Assembly (NCBI GenBank): GCA_947503135.1
Contig: CANNCQ010000010.1
Span: 1 to 64,000 of the forward strand
From: an uncultured Aquimarina sp.
Lineage (GTDB): Bacteria > Bacteroidota > Bacteroidia > Flavobacteriales > Flavobacteriaceae
Direction of reading: 5' to 3'
DNA: 64,000 nt
A program made the position numbers and the translations under genes. The notes under the pieces are model-generated. The model saw only the letters and a list, made by a program, of their open reading frames with translations, made no database searches and was not told the DNA's origin. Shown here one piece after another: positions 36,614 to 45,484 of this stretch (the stretch's first letter is position 1; each line of letters begins with the position of its first letter).

Positions 36614-36961
36614 TTGAATCCTGTAGAATCGTACATATTAAAATTATCAAAAGAAGAGCAAGACATAATTCACTTTTTCCATTCCTTATTTATAAACAAA
36701 TACAGTCTTAATTCTGCCATAAAATGGAATGTTCCTACTTATAAAGGTAATTCTTTGATATGTTATTTAAACCCCGATAAACATACTGGAATACATTTGT
36801 GTTTTATGCAAGGACATAAACTCACTGACAAAAACAAAATTTTAGAGCGAAAAAACCGAAAATTAGTAGCAAGTTATCACATAATATCACTTGAAAAAAT
36901 TCCATACCAAGCTTTACTAGAGTGTATTGAAGAAGCTATTCTTCTAGATCAAAAAAACTAA
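36614..36961 (+). CDS. DUF1801 family protein
   Basis: 115 residues from a TTG start at 36614; there is no ATG in the N-terminal part. AIKWNVPTYKGNSLICYLNP and GIHLCFMQGHKL are typical of the DUF1801/YdhG-type small domain. Function unknown. It lies 28 bp after cysM on the same strand and may ride on its transcript. A long non-coding gap follows. Confidence 0.7.
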   Translation: MNPVESYILKLSKEEQDIIHFFHSLFINKYSLNSAIKWNVPTYKGNSLICYLNPDKHTGIHLCFMQGHKLTDKNKILERKNRKLVASYHIISLEKIPYQALLECIEEAILLDQKN

Positions 36962-37320
36962 TACAATAACACGAAGTAAATTAAAGATATTTCAATTGCA
37001 ATAACTAAGTGCATTAATACTATTCAAAAGTAGATCGCCCGTTATTTTAACCTTATTAATTTTGTGTTCTGTCTTATCGCTATAACTTGTCAATGGAACT
37101 GATCTAATAGAAATTTTTAATACAAATCATTGTTAACTATTGGACATACAATAAAAGGACGACAACAAGTCAATGTTTTATTATAAGAGTAGATTGAGCT
37201 ACATGAATATTATGATCAATGTTCAATGACTATTAAGTTATCGTTATACTAAAATATATTTTTCGTTATTAATCGTTGCTATTTTCATTAAATTGCACTC
37301 TATTCATTTAAAAAATTACT
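36962..37320. other. Intergenic region without a recognisable gene
   Basis: This 359-bp stretch upstream of the KAS III gene has stops in all frames and no coding character. One perfect -7 match, TAATTTTG at 37057-37064, lacks an evident -33 partner and is about 260 bp before the ATG. No tRNA, terminator or repeat is apparent. It could be a long leader or decayed sequence. Confidence 0.55.
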
Positions 37321-38337
37321 ATGTATCGTTCTAAAATTACGGGATTAGGAATGTATGTCCCTGAAAATATTGTTACTAACGACGATCTTTCTAAAGTTAT
37401 GGATACTAATGACGCTTGGATACAAGAGCGTACTGGTATTAAAGAGCGCCGACACATTAAAAAAGGAGATGGGAACAGTACCGCTGTTATGGGCGTTAAA
37501 GCGGCTAAAATTGCTATAGAACGTGCTAAAATTAATACAGATGAAATTGAATTAATCGTATTTGCGACACTCAGTCCTGATTATTACTTCCCTGGATGTG
37601 GCGTACAAGTACAGGATTTACTAGGATTACCTACAGTTCCTGCTATGGATATTCGTAATCAATGTAGTGGTTTTGTTTATGCTTTGTCGGTCGCCGATCA
37701 ATATATTAAAACAGGAATGTATAAAAATGTATTGGTAATTGGAAGTGAAAATCATAGTGGCGGTTTAGACATGACTACACGCGGACGATCGGTTTCGGTT
37801 ATATTTGGTGATGGTGCTGGTGCTGCGGTTGTTAGTCGCTCAGAAAATAATTCTGATGGAATTTTATCCACTCACATGCATAGTGAAGGACTCCACGCAA
37901 AAGAATTGGCATTAATTGGACCAAGTACCGAACATTGGGTGCCTCAAATTATTGAAGAGAGTGTTACTGCAAAGGATGATGACATCACTTATTACCCTTA
38001 TATGAATGGTCAGTTTGTATTTAAAAATGCGGTTACAAGATTTTCTGAAGTAATTATGGAAGGTTTATCTCAAAACGATTTAAAACCTACAGATATTGAT
38101 ATGTTAATTCCACATCAAGCTAATTTACGCATCTCTCAATTTGTACAAAAGAAGTTTGGATTAACTAACGATCAGGTTTTTAATAATATTCAAAAATACG
38201 GAAACACTACAGCTGCCTCTATTCCGATTGCTTTAACTGAAGCCTGGGAAGCTGGAAAAATTAAAGAAGGTGATACTGTCGTTTTAGCAGCTTTTGGTAG
38301 TGGTTTTACTTGGGCCAGTGCTATTCTAAAATGGTAA
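37321..38337 (+). CDS. fabH: Beta-ketoacyl-ACP synthase III (FabH family)
   Basis: 338 residues. The thiolase-fold catalytic triad is in place: Cys115 (RNQCSGFVYA), His265 (IPHQANLRI) and Asn295 (KYGNTTAAS). WIQERTGIKERRH near residue 35 is a FabH hallmark. FabH condenses acetyl-CoA or branched acyl-CoA with malonyl-ACP to start fatty-acid chains. It is not beside plsX or other fab genes, so it may be a second copy with its own priming specificity. A terminator follows 44 bp after the stop. Confidence 0.88.
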   Translation: MYRSKITGLGMYVPENIVTNDDLSKVMDTNDAWIQERTGIKERRHIKKGDGNSTAVMGVKAAKIAIERAKINTDEIELIVFATLSPDYYFPGCGVQVQDLLGLPTVPAMDIRNQCSGFVYALSVADQYIKTGMYKNVLVIGSENHSGGLDMTTRGRSVSVIFGDGAGAAVVSRSENNSDGILSTHMHSEGLHAKELALIGPSTEHWVPQIIEESVTAKDDDITYYPYMNGQFVFKNAVTRFSEVIMEGLSQNDLKPTDIDMLIPHQANLRISQFVQKKFGLTNDQVFNNIQKYGNTTAASIPIALTEAWEAGKIKEGDTVVLAAFGSGFTWASAILKW

Positions 38338-38381
38338 AATTCCTTCTTAATTTTTAGCCTAAAACACTTTTAAAATATACT

Positions 38382-38417
38382 AAAAGCGCTACTTGAAAAA
38401 TTCAAATAGCGCTTTTT
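38382..38417. terminator. Bidirectional terminator
   Basis: Arms 38382-38397 and 38401-38416 pair with a single mismatch (core aaaagcgcta / tagcgctttt) around a 3-nt loop, with T-runs on the exit side. It lies between the convergent KAS III and PKD-like protein genes. Confidence 0.82.
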
Positions 38418-38455
38418 AATTTAAATAATTGATTGTCTCAATCTAAAATAAATTA

Positions 38456-38995
38456 CTAATCGCAAGGATTATTAAAATTGCAATTTAATCCTGACATTAC
38501 GGCATTGCTAATAATATTTTCTATGGATGCACATCTAGCCGAAGCAGATATTGGTGCATATCTATACGTTGAATTAATGCTGTTCTGTACTGAACTACAA
38601 GTTAAATTACTAGGTCTAGGTGCTGACTGGCAATTTTTAGATATCCGCAAGGTGCTTACATATGAAGGAAAGAAAGCTGTAACCCCTGGTAATCCATTAA
38701 AGACAGTTGCTGAAATACCTGGATTTCCTCTTCCACACTCCCGCCAAGTAACAGTAACTTCGGTGCCTCCTATAATAGTCCTAGTTGTCCTTCCATTTGA
38801 AAATGTACCTCCAGTAATACTCCATTTAAAACATTTGGAAGAACTATTAGGTACTGAATTTACTTTATATACCTCTACATCACCAACTCTCACTGTGGTA
38901 TCACCTGAAATATTTACTAAAGTTTGAGATTGAACTGTTTGGAATGCAAAAAAACCAATAAATACAATAGTTAATTTAAGTAATAATGTTTTCAT
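38456..38995 (-). CDS. Secreted cysteine-rich protein with PKD-like domain
   Basis: 179 residues. A clean signal peptide (MKTLLLKLTIVFIGFFAFQT, cleavage near SQ|TL at about 23) precedes a beta-sandwich: VRVGDVEVYKV, FKWSITGGTF, then TVTWRECGRG, the W-x-I-x-G-G and V-x-W pattern of PKD-like domains in Bacteroidota surface proteins. The mature part has seven cysteines, four of them in the last 50 residues, unusual for this compartment unless disulphide-bonded. No type IX secretion C-terminal domain is evident. It stands alone with a terminator shared with KAS III; function unknown. Confidence 0.68.
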   Translation of the reverse strand: MKTLLLKLTIVFIGFFAFQTVQSQTLVNISGDTTVRVGDVEVYKVNSVPNSSSKCFKWSITGGTFSNGRTTRTIIGGTEVTVTWRECGRGNPGISATVFNGLPGVTAFFPSYVSTLRISKNCQSAPRPSNLTCSSVQNSINSTYRYAPISASARCASIENIISNAVMSGLNCNFNNPCD

Positions 38996-39098
38996 TTTAT
39001 AAAAAATATTTAGTTAATATAAAACAAACTTAACTCATAAGTAACTGAAAAACAAATAATTACAATTAAAATATTAAATTAACTATAATTGACTCCAA

Positions 39099-40496
39099 CT
39101 ATTTCAAAACTCCAATCATATCTTCAGGCTTCACCCATTCATCAAATTCAGCTTCAGTAACATAACCCAAACGTACAGCCTCTACTTTTAAGGTGGTTCC
39201 ATTTTGGTGTGCTGTATTAGCAATTTCTGCAGCTTTATAATACCCTATTTTAGTATTTAATGCAGTTACCAACATTAATGAATTGTTCAGTAATTCTGTA
39301 ATTCTATCATGATTAGGTTCAATTCCTTGAGCACAATTTTCGTCGAAAGACATACATGAATCTCCAATTAATTGGGCACTTTGCAAAACATTTGCAGCCA
39401 TCACTGGCTTAAACACATTTAATTCAAAATGACCTTGCATACCACCAACGTTTACGGCAACATCATTACCCAATACTTGAGCACATACCATTGTTAAAGC
39501 TTCACATTGCGTCGGATTTACTTTTCCTGGCATAATTGAACTTCCGGGCTCGTTAGCAGGAATAATTAATTCTCCTAAACCACTACGAGGTCCAGATGCC
39601 AACATACGTATATCGTTTCCTATTTTATTTAAAGAAACAGCAACCGTTTTTAAAGCACCATGTGTTTCTACCAAAGCATCGTGAGCCGCAAGCGCTTCAA
39701 ATTTATTTTTTGCTGAAATAAATGGAAGTTTTGTGAATTCTGCTATAAATTCTGATACTCTTTTAGCATAACCATTAGGTGTATTTAAACCAGTACCTAC
39801 AGCAGTACCCCCTAAAGCTAATTCTGCCATGTGTGGAAGTGTATTTTCTATAGCAATTAAACCATGATTTAACTGAGAAACATAACCCGATAGCTCTTGA
39901 CCAATTGTAAGTGGTGTAGCATCCATAAAATGGGTACGTCCAATTTTTACAACATTTTTAAATTCTATCGCTTTATTTTCTAGTGTATCTCTAAGCTTTT
40001 TAATTCCAGGTATAGTATTCTCTATTAGTTTTTTATAAATAGCGATATGCATTCCTGTGGGAAATGTATCGTTTGATGATTGTGATTTGTTTACATCATC
40101 ATTCGGTTGAATTGTTTTTTCACCCTCCCCTATTACATTTCCTGCAATTTGATGCGCTCTATTAGCTATAACTTCATTCAAATTCATGTTACTTTGTGTA
40201 CCTGAACCTGTTTGCCATATTACTAACGGAAATTGATCATCGTGCTTACCTTCCAAGATTTCATCACAAGCTTGTCCTATAAGGTCTCTTTTCTCGATAG
40301 GCAACACTCCTAATTCACAATTGGTATAAGCTGCTGCTTTTTTTAAATAAGCAAAACCGTAAACAATTTCTAAAGGCATGGAACCTGGCGTGCCAATTTT
40401 AAAATTATTTCTTGAACGTTCTGTTTGCGCTCCCCATAATTTATCCGCAGGCACTTTAACTTCGCCCATAGTATCCTTTTCAATTCTATATTTCAT
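39099..40496 (-). CDS. fumC: Class II fumarate hydratase
   Basis: 465 residues from the ATG at 40496 ([20 protein letters not shown]). A longer open frame reaches an ATG at 40598, but its 34 extra residues are unlike any fumarase. Key regions: [28 protein letters not shown]-like [10 protein letters not shown], and the superfamily signature [13 protein letters not shown]. It interconverts fumarate and malate in the TCA cycle and needs no iron-sulphur cluster. It is a monocistronic gene, divergent from the LOG-family gene. Confidence 0.95.
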   Translation of the reverse strand: MKYRIEKDTMGEVKVPADKLWGAQTERSRNNFKIGTPGSMPLEIVYGFAYLKKAAAYTNCELGVLPIEKRDLIGQACDEILEGKHDDQFPLVIWQTGSGTQSNMNLNEVIANRAHQIAGNVIGEGEKTIQPNDDVNKSQSSNDTFPTGMHIAIYKKLIENTIPGIKKLRDTLENKAIEFKNVVKIGRTHFMDATPLTIGQELSGYVSQLNHGLIAIENTLPHMAELALGGTAVGTGLNTPNGYAKRVSEFIAEFTKLPFISAKNKFEALAAHDALVETHGALKTVAVSLNKIGNDIRMLASGPRSGLGELIIPANEPGSSIMPGKVNPTQCEALTMVCAQVLGNDVAVNVGGMQGHFELNVFKPVMAANVLQSAQLIGDSCMSFDENCAQGIEPNHDRITELLNNSLMLVTALNTKIGYYKAAEIANTAHQNGTTLKVEAVRLGYVTEAEFDEWVKPEDMIGVLK

Positions 40497-40656
40497 TATA
40501 ATTTTATTGTCAATTACTTTCGTTTTCAAATGTAATAAATGAAACTTATTTAAAGCTTTTAAAGTTAAAGTTTGTATCAACTTTAGTAACTCCCACAAAA
40601 AACAGCTGGGAAGTACAAGTTTTTTTTATATTTATCCAAATAAAAGATAGTTTTTA

Positions 40657-41775
40657 ATGGATTATATTGAAATAGAAACACAAGAAAAACTTAGGAAAAT
40701 TATAAATACAAATACTGTTATTAGTAACTATGCTTTTCAGAATTTAAATTTTAATGTTTTTGGTTCTGAAGTTGTACAAAAAGAATTTAAAGACTGCTTG
40801 TTTTTAGGATGTAAATTCCCCGATGGATTGATCTGTTCCATACATAGTACAAACTACATTTTTCCAGAATTGAAAATGCCTTATAATTCTTATGTAAACA
40901 AACTATATACCAAAGCGAATTTGTATGAAAACTATGAATTAGGTAATCCTGAAAGCTATCAATTAACTTTAGATAAAAAGATATACGATCATTTTATAAC
41001 CAGCGGTAAAGAAGCTTCTGATATTAAAGAAACACTTGCGAGAAGGCTACACGACCATTCTATAACTGATGCTTTATATGATTTTTTAGATTTATATGCC
41101 GATGATAAAAAAGTAGCAATAATGGGTGGGCATAGTTTATTAAGATCTGACCAAGGTTTTACAACGGTTGCTAAAATTAGTAAAACACTTACCGAAAAAG
41201 GGTATTTGCTATTATCCGGTGGTGGACCTGGCGCTATGGAGGCTACTCACGTTGGAGCTTGGTTTGCTGGTAAACCCGAAAGTGAACTTACCGATGCTAT
41301 TCAAATTTTAGCAGAAGCACCATCCTATAAAGATAAACTGTGGCTTGACAAAAGTTTTGAAGTGCTACACAAATATCCTGATACAAAATTTGAAAGTGTT
41401 GGAATACCTACTTGGTTATACGGCCATGAACCACCGACGCCATTTGCTACAAAAATCGCAAAATACTTTGCTAATAGTGTCCGTGAAGATGGTTTGTTAG
41501 CTGTGGCTAAAGGTGGAATTGTGTTTACCCCCGGAAGTGCCGGAACGATTCAAGAAATTTTTCAAGATGCTACTCAAAATCACTATATGAGTTTTGATGT
41601 CGCCAGCCCTATGATTTTCTTTAATTCTGAATACTGGACTAAAAAATATCCTATTTATCCTCTTTTTAAGAAATTGGTAAAAGAAGAGAAATATGCAAAT
41701 TTAATTTTAAGTCTATGCGATAGTGAAGAAGATGTTATTAAAGAAATAGAAGCTTTTACAATTAAACAGCAATAG
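40657..41775 (+). CDS. LOG-family (Rossmann, lysine-decarboxylase-like) protein
   Basis: 372 residues. The core at about 145-310 has MGGHSLLRSD, LSGGGPGAMEATHVGAW and VFTPGSAGTIQEIFQDATQN, the G-G-G-P-G-x-M-E and P-G-x-x-G-T-x-x-E motifs of LOG proteins, which release cytokinin-type bases from nucleotide 5'-monophosphates. The N-terminal 140 residues are an extra domain without motifs I recognise, as in the longer bacterial members. A nucleotide-monophosphate hydrolase role is probable; the natural substrate is unknown. Confidence 0.8.
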   Translation: MDYIEIETQEKLRKIINTNTVISNYAFQNLNFNVFGSEVVQKEFKDCLFLGCKFPDGLICSIHSTNYIFPELKMPYNSYVNKLYTKANLYENYELGNPESYQLTLDKKIYDHFITSGKEASDIKETLARRLHDHSITDALYDFLDLYADDKKVAIMGGHSLLRSDQGFTTVAKISKTLTEKGYLLLSGGGPGAMEATHVGAWFAGKPESELTDAIQILAEAPSYKDKLWLDKSFEVLHKYPDTKFESVGIPTWLYGHEPPTPFATKIAKYFANSVREDGLLAVAKGGIVFTPGSAGTIQEIFQDATQNHYMSFDVASPMIFFNSEYWTKKYPIYPLFKKLVKEEKYANLILSLCDSEEDVIKEIEAFTIKQQ

Positions 41776-41795
41776 CTTCTATTACTATAAAAATA

Positions 41796-42476
41796 TTATG
41801 GTGTAGAGTTAGAAACTTCTAACACCTTACCATTATAAAACTGATTCCCTTCTAATGAAAAGTTTTTAATGTATTGTGCCATTTCGTTTGCTTGAACATT
41901 TGCTTTAAAATCAGGAAAGGCCTGTGCTAGCATTTCTGTTTGAACAGCTCCTAAAGCCAATACATTAAAAGCTATTTGTTGGTCTTTATATTCTTCTGCT
42001 AATAATTCGCTCAAAGTAATTACAGCACCTTTACTAGAGCTGTAAGCTGCCAAACCAGGGAATTTTATACTCCCGCGAACTCCGCCAATACTACTAATAG
42101 TTACTACGTGTGAATGTAAGGGCATATACTTTACTAAAGCTTTGGTAAGCATTGCTACGCCAAAAACGTTAACAGCATACACTTCTTCAAAATCTTTTAT
42201 TGTTAATACACTTAATGGTTTCGCTATAAGTGCGCCTGCATTATGTATTATGATATCAATATGTTTAAACTCGTGGCGAATATAATTGGCAACTTTATCA
42301 ATATCCTCTTCTTTGGTAATGTCAAATGAAAAACCATGAATTTTCTTTGTAGTTAATTTTTCAATGGCAGACATATCTCTGGATAATGCCAATACATTAT
42401 GCCCTTCTTCAGCAAATTGTTTAGCCAATTCTAAACCTATTCCTCTGCTAGTACCTGTAATTACTACATTTTTCAT
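41796..42476 (-). CDS. Short-chain dehydrogenase/reductase
   Basis: 226 residues. NVVITGTSRGIGLELAKQFA is the cofactor turn, then HNAGALI, TISSIGG and the active-site YSSSK (Y-x3-K). It is shorter than FabG and lacks the VDGG-type end, finishing GKVLEVSNSTP. NADP(H)-dependent oxidoreduction is certain at the fold level; the substrate is not. It is convergent with the LOG-family gene (20-bp gap), with no clear terminator in between. Confidence 0.85.
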   Translation of the reverse strand: MKNVVITGTSRGIGLELAKQFAEEGHNVLALSRDMSAIEKLTTKKIHGFSFDITKEEDIDKVANYIRHEFKHIDIIIHNAGALIAKPLSVLTIKDFEEVYAVNVFGVAMLTKALVKYMPLHSHVVTISSIGGVRGSIKFPGLAAYSSSKGAVITLSELLAEEYKDQQIAFNVLALGAVQTEMLAQAFPDFKANVQANEMAQYIKNFSLEGNQFYNGKVLEVSNSTP

Positions 42477-42599
42477 ATTACAAAATAAATATTTTTAAAC
42501 TCTTTAAACTGTCACAAAAAAATATTGTTCTTTAACTTTTTAAAAAGTAAAATTTAATATAAGTTGGTGTTTAATTCTTTTATCAAGTATGTAATTTAT

Positions 42600-43970
42600 T
42601 TACAATACAGCATCTAGCAAAGCATCAAAATCAACTGTTTTTTGATCTCCTGTAGTCATATTTTTTAAGCTGTATGTATTACTTTTAGCTTCATCACTTC
42701 CTGCCAAAACAACAAACGGAAATGTACGCTTGTTGGCGTAATTCATTTGTTTTTTCATTTTAGCACTATCTGGATATACTTCGGCAGAAACTCCTTTTGC
42801 TCTTAATTTTTGTATTGTTTTATAACAATACAAAGCCTCTTTATCTCCAAAATTTATAAAAAACACTTTCGTAGTATCGGTAACTTCAGTTGGAAAAAGA
42901 TTCAGCTCTTCTAAAACCAAGTAAATTCGGTCTAAACCAAACGAAACTCCCACTCCACTAACATTTTTAAGTCCAAAAATACCCGTTAAATCATCGTACC
43001 TTCCTCCACCTCCAATGGATCCTAATTTAACACCTTCGGGTGCGGCCACTTCAAAAATAGCTCCTGTATAATAATTTAAACCTCTAGCCAAGGTAACATC
43101 TAAATCTAATGTAGCTGTTTGTAGTCCAAGACTTTCAATTGTATTAATTATAAACGATAACTCTTCTACTCCTTTTAAACCTTCTTCTGATTCAGACAAT
43201 AAATCTTTTAATTGAAGTAATTTTTCAGAAAATGACCCTGAAAACGAAAATAAAGGTTGAATTTTAAGAATTGCCGCTTCGGATATTCCTTTTACAATCA
43301 TTTCCTTTTTTACTCCTTCTTCTCCTATTTTATCTAACTTATCTAAAGCGACAGTAAAATCGATTAATTTATCACTAGCTCCTATAACTTCGGCAATACC
43401 TGAAAGTATTTTTCGGTTATTCATCTTTATAGTTACACCAGTAATTCCTAATTCCGTAAAAACAGCATCATAAAGTTGAATAAACTCAACTTCTTGCCAT
43501 AAAGACTTACTACCAACAACATCGGCATCACATTGAAAAAACTCTCTAAAACGTCCTTTTTGAGGGCGATCGGCGCGCCAAACAGGTTGTATTTGAAACC
43601 GCTTAAAAGGAAACTCAATTTCGTTTTGATGTTGTACTACATAACGAGCAAAAGGAACCGTTAGGTCATAACGTAAAGCTTTTTCACTAATTTCGGCTGT
43701 TAATTTTTGACTATCTTTTTCTGCCAAATAAGTTTCATTGGCTTTCTTTAGATAATCCCCACTGTTTAATATTTTGAAAATTAAGCGATCTCCTTCTTCC
43801 CCATATTTTCCCATTAACGTATTACTGTTTTCAAAACTTGGAGTTTCAATAGGATTGAATCCAAAATTTTTAAAGTGCTTACGTACCGTATTCATAATAT
43901 AGGTTCGTTTTGCTACTTCTTCTGGAGAAAAATCACGGGTTCCTTTAGGTAAAGAAGGTTTTTGTGCCAT
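42600..43970 (-). CDS. hisS: Histidyl-tRNA synthetase
   Basis: 456 residues. It is a class II synthetase: [13 protein letters not shown] at the start, [11 protein letters not shown], motif 2 as [20 protein letters not shown], the histidine-A loop [15 protein letters not shown], and motif 3 [14 protein letters not shown]-terminal anticodon domain ([20 protein letters not shown]) follows. It charges tRNA-His. A -7 box lies 37 bp upstream. It is likely monocistronic. Confidence 0.96.
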   Translation of the reverse strand: MAQKPSLPKGTRDFSPEEVAKRTYIMNTVRKHFKNFGFNPIETPSFENSNTLMGKYGEEGDRLIFKILNSGDYLKKANETYLAEKDSQKLTAEISEKALRYDLTVPFARYVVQHQNEIEFPFKRFQIQPVWRADRPQKGRFREFFQCDADVVGSKSLWQEVEFIQLYDAVFTELGITGVTIKMNNRKILSGIAEVIGASDKLIDFTVALDKLDKIGEEGVKKEMIVKGISEAAILKIQPLFSFSGSFSEKLLQLKDLLSESEEGLKGVEELSFIINTIESLGLQTATLDLDVTLARGLNYYTGAIFEVAAPEGVKLGSIGGGGRYDDLTGIFGLKNVSGVGVSFGLDRIYLVLEELNLFPTEVTDTTKVFFINFGDKEALYCYKTIQKLRAKGVSAEVYPDSAKMKKQMNYANKRTFPFVVLAGSDEAKSNTYSLKNMTTGDQKTVDFDALLDAVL

Positions 43971-44006
43971 TGCTGCTATTAATTTGAAATATTAAAAATT
44001 CAATTG

Positions 44007-44014
44007 CAAATATA
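44007..44014 (-). promoter_or_regulatory. Putative -7 element of the hisS promoter
   Basis: On the minus strand this is TATATTTG, a perfect TAnnTTTG match, 36 bp before the hisS ATG. The nearest TTG upstream is only 14 bp away, so the -33 element is weak or absent. Confidence 0.5.
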
Positions 44015-44102
44015 AGCAGTCTTTAACACAATGTATGCTCTAAAAGGTTTAAGATATTATTTAAGATTTCATGAGATATAAATGTACTCGTTTCTCATAT
44101 TT

Positions 44103-45287
44103 TTATCTCGATTTATTTATAGCTTCATAAAGCTTAATAGGTTGTCCGTTTTCAAAAGCAGCAATATAACAACCTTTAAATCCCCTGTTTCTGGCTTCAT
44201 TTCTTAGTTCTTTTGCATTGTTATAATCGCTAGTTTTTCCAAAATAGTATTTATAATAATTATCTATTTCTAAAATTTCGATAGTAGAAAAACCTTTAAA
44301 ATTTTCTGGACTTGGGTTTATAAAATCTTTAGAAGCTGCTAACTGCACTCTAAAAACTATTCCTGGAGGCACATCTATTGTGTTAGGCGTTGTTGTACTT
44401 GTTGTTGTAGCCACTACTTGTGTTTCTTTTTTCTCAACTATTGCAGGTTTTTCAACTACAGTATCATCTACAACTGGTTTTGATTTAGCAGGTTCTATTA
44501 TTTTTGGTACACTCGTAGCAAATGAATTTTGTGAGCTATTTTTGTAATCCAAAATAGCTTTAGCAATGGAATTTGCCATTTGCTGTTTTCCGCTGTTTGA
44601 ATTTAAATATTGTCCCTCACTTTTACTTGAAAGAAAACCTGTTTCAATTAAAACACTTGGCATTACTGTTTGATGAAGCACCACAAAACCCGCTTGCTTA
44701 ACCCCTCTATTTTTTCTATTGAGTTGATTAGAAAAGTTATTTTGAATAAAACTTGCCAAATTCAAACTTTGTTCTAAATATTCTTCTTGAGTTATGGTTA
44801 AACCAATTACAGATTCAGGAGAATTGGGGTCAAACCCATTATAATTTTGTTCATAATTATCTTCTAGTAAAATTACTGAGTTTTCCTTTTTTGCAATATT
44901 AAAATTTCTACTATTGGCATGTAATCCTAATACAAAAGTTTCTGTACCAAATGCCTGAGTGTTATGTGCGTTGCAGTGTACCGAAACAAAAAGATCTGCT
45001 TTTGCTTTGTTTGCAATTTGCCCTCTTTCAAATAAGTCTACAAAAACATCTTTTTTTCGGGTATAAATTACTTTAACATTAGGGTTTCGTTCTAAAATTT
45101 GACCTGTTTTCAAAATAATATCTAAAGCTATCGTTTTCTCAAATAGGCCATTACCTCTATTTCCTGGATCGTGCCCCCCATGTCCTGCATCCAATACAAC
45201 CACAAAAGGTTTACTTGGAGGCACACCATAACAATAAGAAACAAGCGTAACAAAACTAGTAAGTACAGTAAAAACACTTTTTATCAT
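44103..45287 (-). CDS. N-acetylmuramoyl-L-alanine amidase with SPOR-like C-terminus
   Basis: 394 residues. A signal peptide (residues 1 to about 22) precedes an Amidase_3 domain at about 28-240: VVLDAGHGGHDPGNRG (zinc His), FVSVHCNAHN (second His), and VLIETGFLSS (catalytic Glu). A Pro/Thr/Val-rich linker leads to a SPOR-like domain (FRVQLAASKDF, FKGFSTIEILEIDNYYKYYF) that should bind denuded glycan at the septum. It cleaves the peptide from N-acetylmuramic acid during cell division in the periplasm. It is divergent from lptD. Confidence 0.9.
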   Translation of the reverse strand: MIKSVFTVLTSFVTLVSYCYGVPPSKPFVVVLDAGHGGHDPGNRGNGLFEKTIALDIILKTGQILERNPNVKVIYTRKKDVFVDLFERGQIANKAKADLFVSVHCNAHNTQAFGTETFVLGLHANSRNFNIAKKENSVILLEDNYEQNYNGFDPNSPESVIGLTITQEEYLEQSLNLASFIQNNFSNQLNRKNRGVKQAGFVVLHQTVMPSVLIETGFLSSKSEGQYLNSNSGKQQMANSIAKAILDYKNSSQNSFATSVPKIIEPAKSKPVVDDTVVEKPAIVEKKETQVVATTTSTTTPNTIDVPPGIVFRVQLAASKDFINPSPENFKGFSTIEILEIDNYYKYYFGKTSDYNNAKELRNEARNRGFKGCYIAAFENGQPIKLYEAINKSR

Positions 45288-45484
45288 AGGGAATATATCA
45301 TTTATAAATCATTGTAAACAGTAACAATGTTCTATTTTGTTCGTTAATTTAATATGTTTCTAGCTTATAGCATAAAAAAGATGCTTTTTTTTTAGTGCAA
45401 CAATAATACCAAGCTAAAAAATAAGCGTAATTTAGCCAGCTGTAAGATTTAGGTTAAGGCCTTACACATATTAGTTTATAAATT

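Noticed and set aside
40497-40598. Longer fumarase start at ATG 40598
   Set aside because: The 34 extra residues are not fumarase-like; the MKYRIEKD start at 40496 matches the family.
45369-45395. Terminator-like hairpin (agcat...atgct plus T9) between amidase and lptD
   Set aside because: The two genes are divergent, so a plus-strand terminator here would end no known transcript; the stem is only 5-7 bp.
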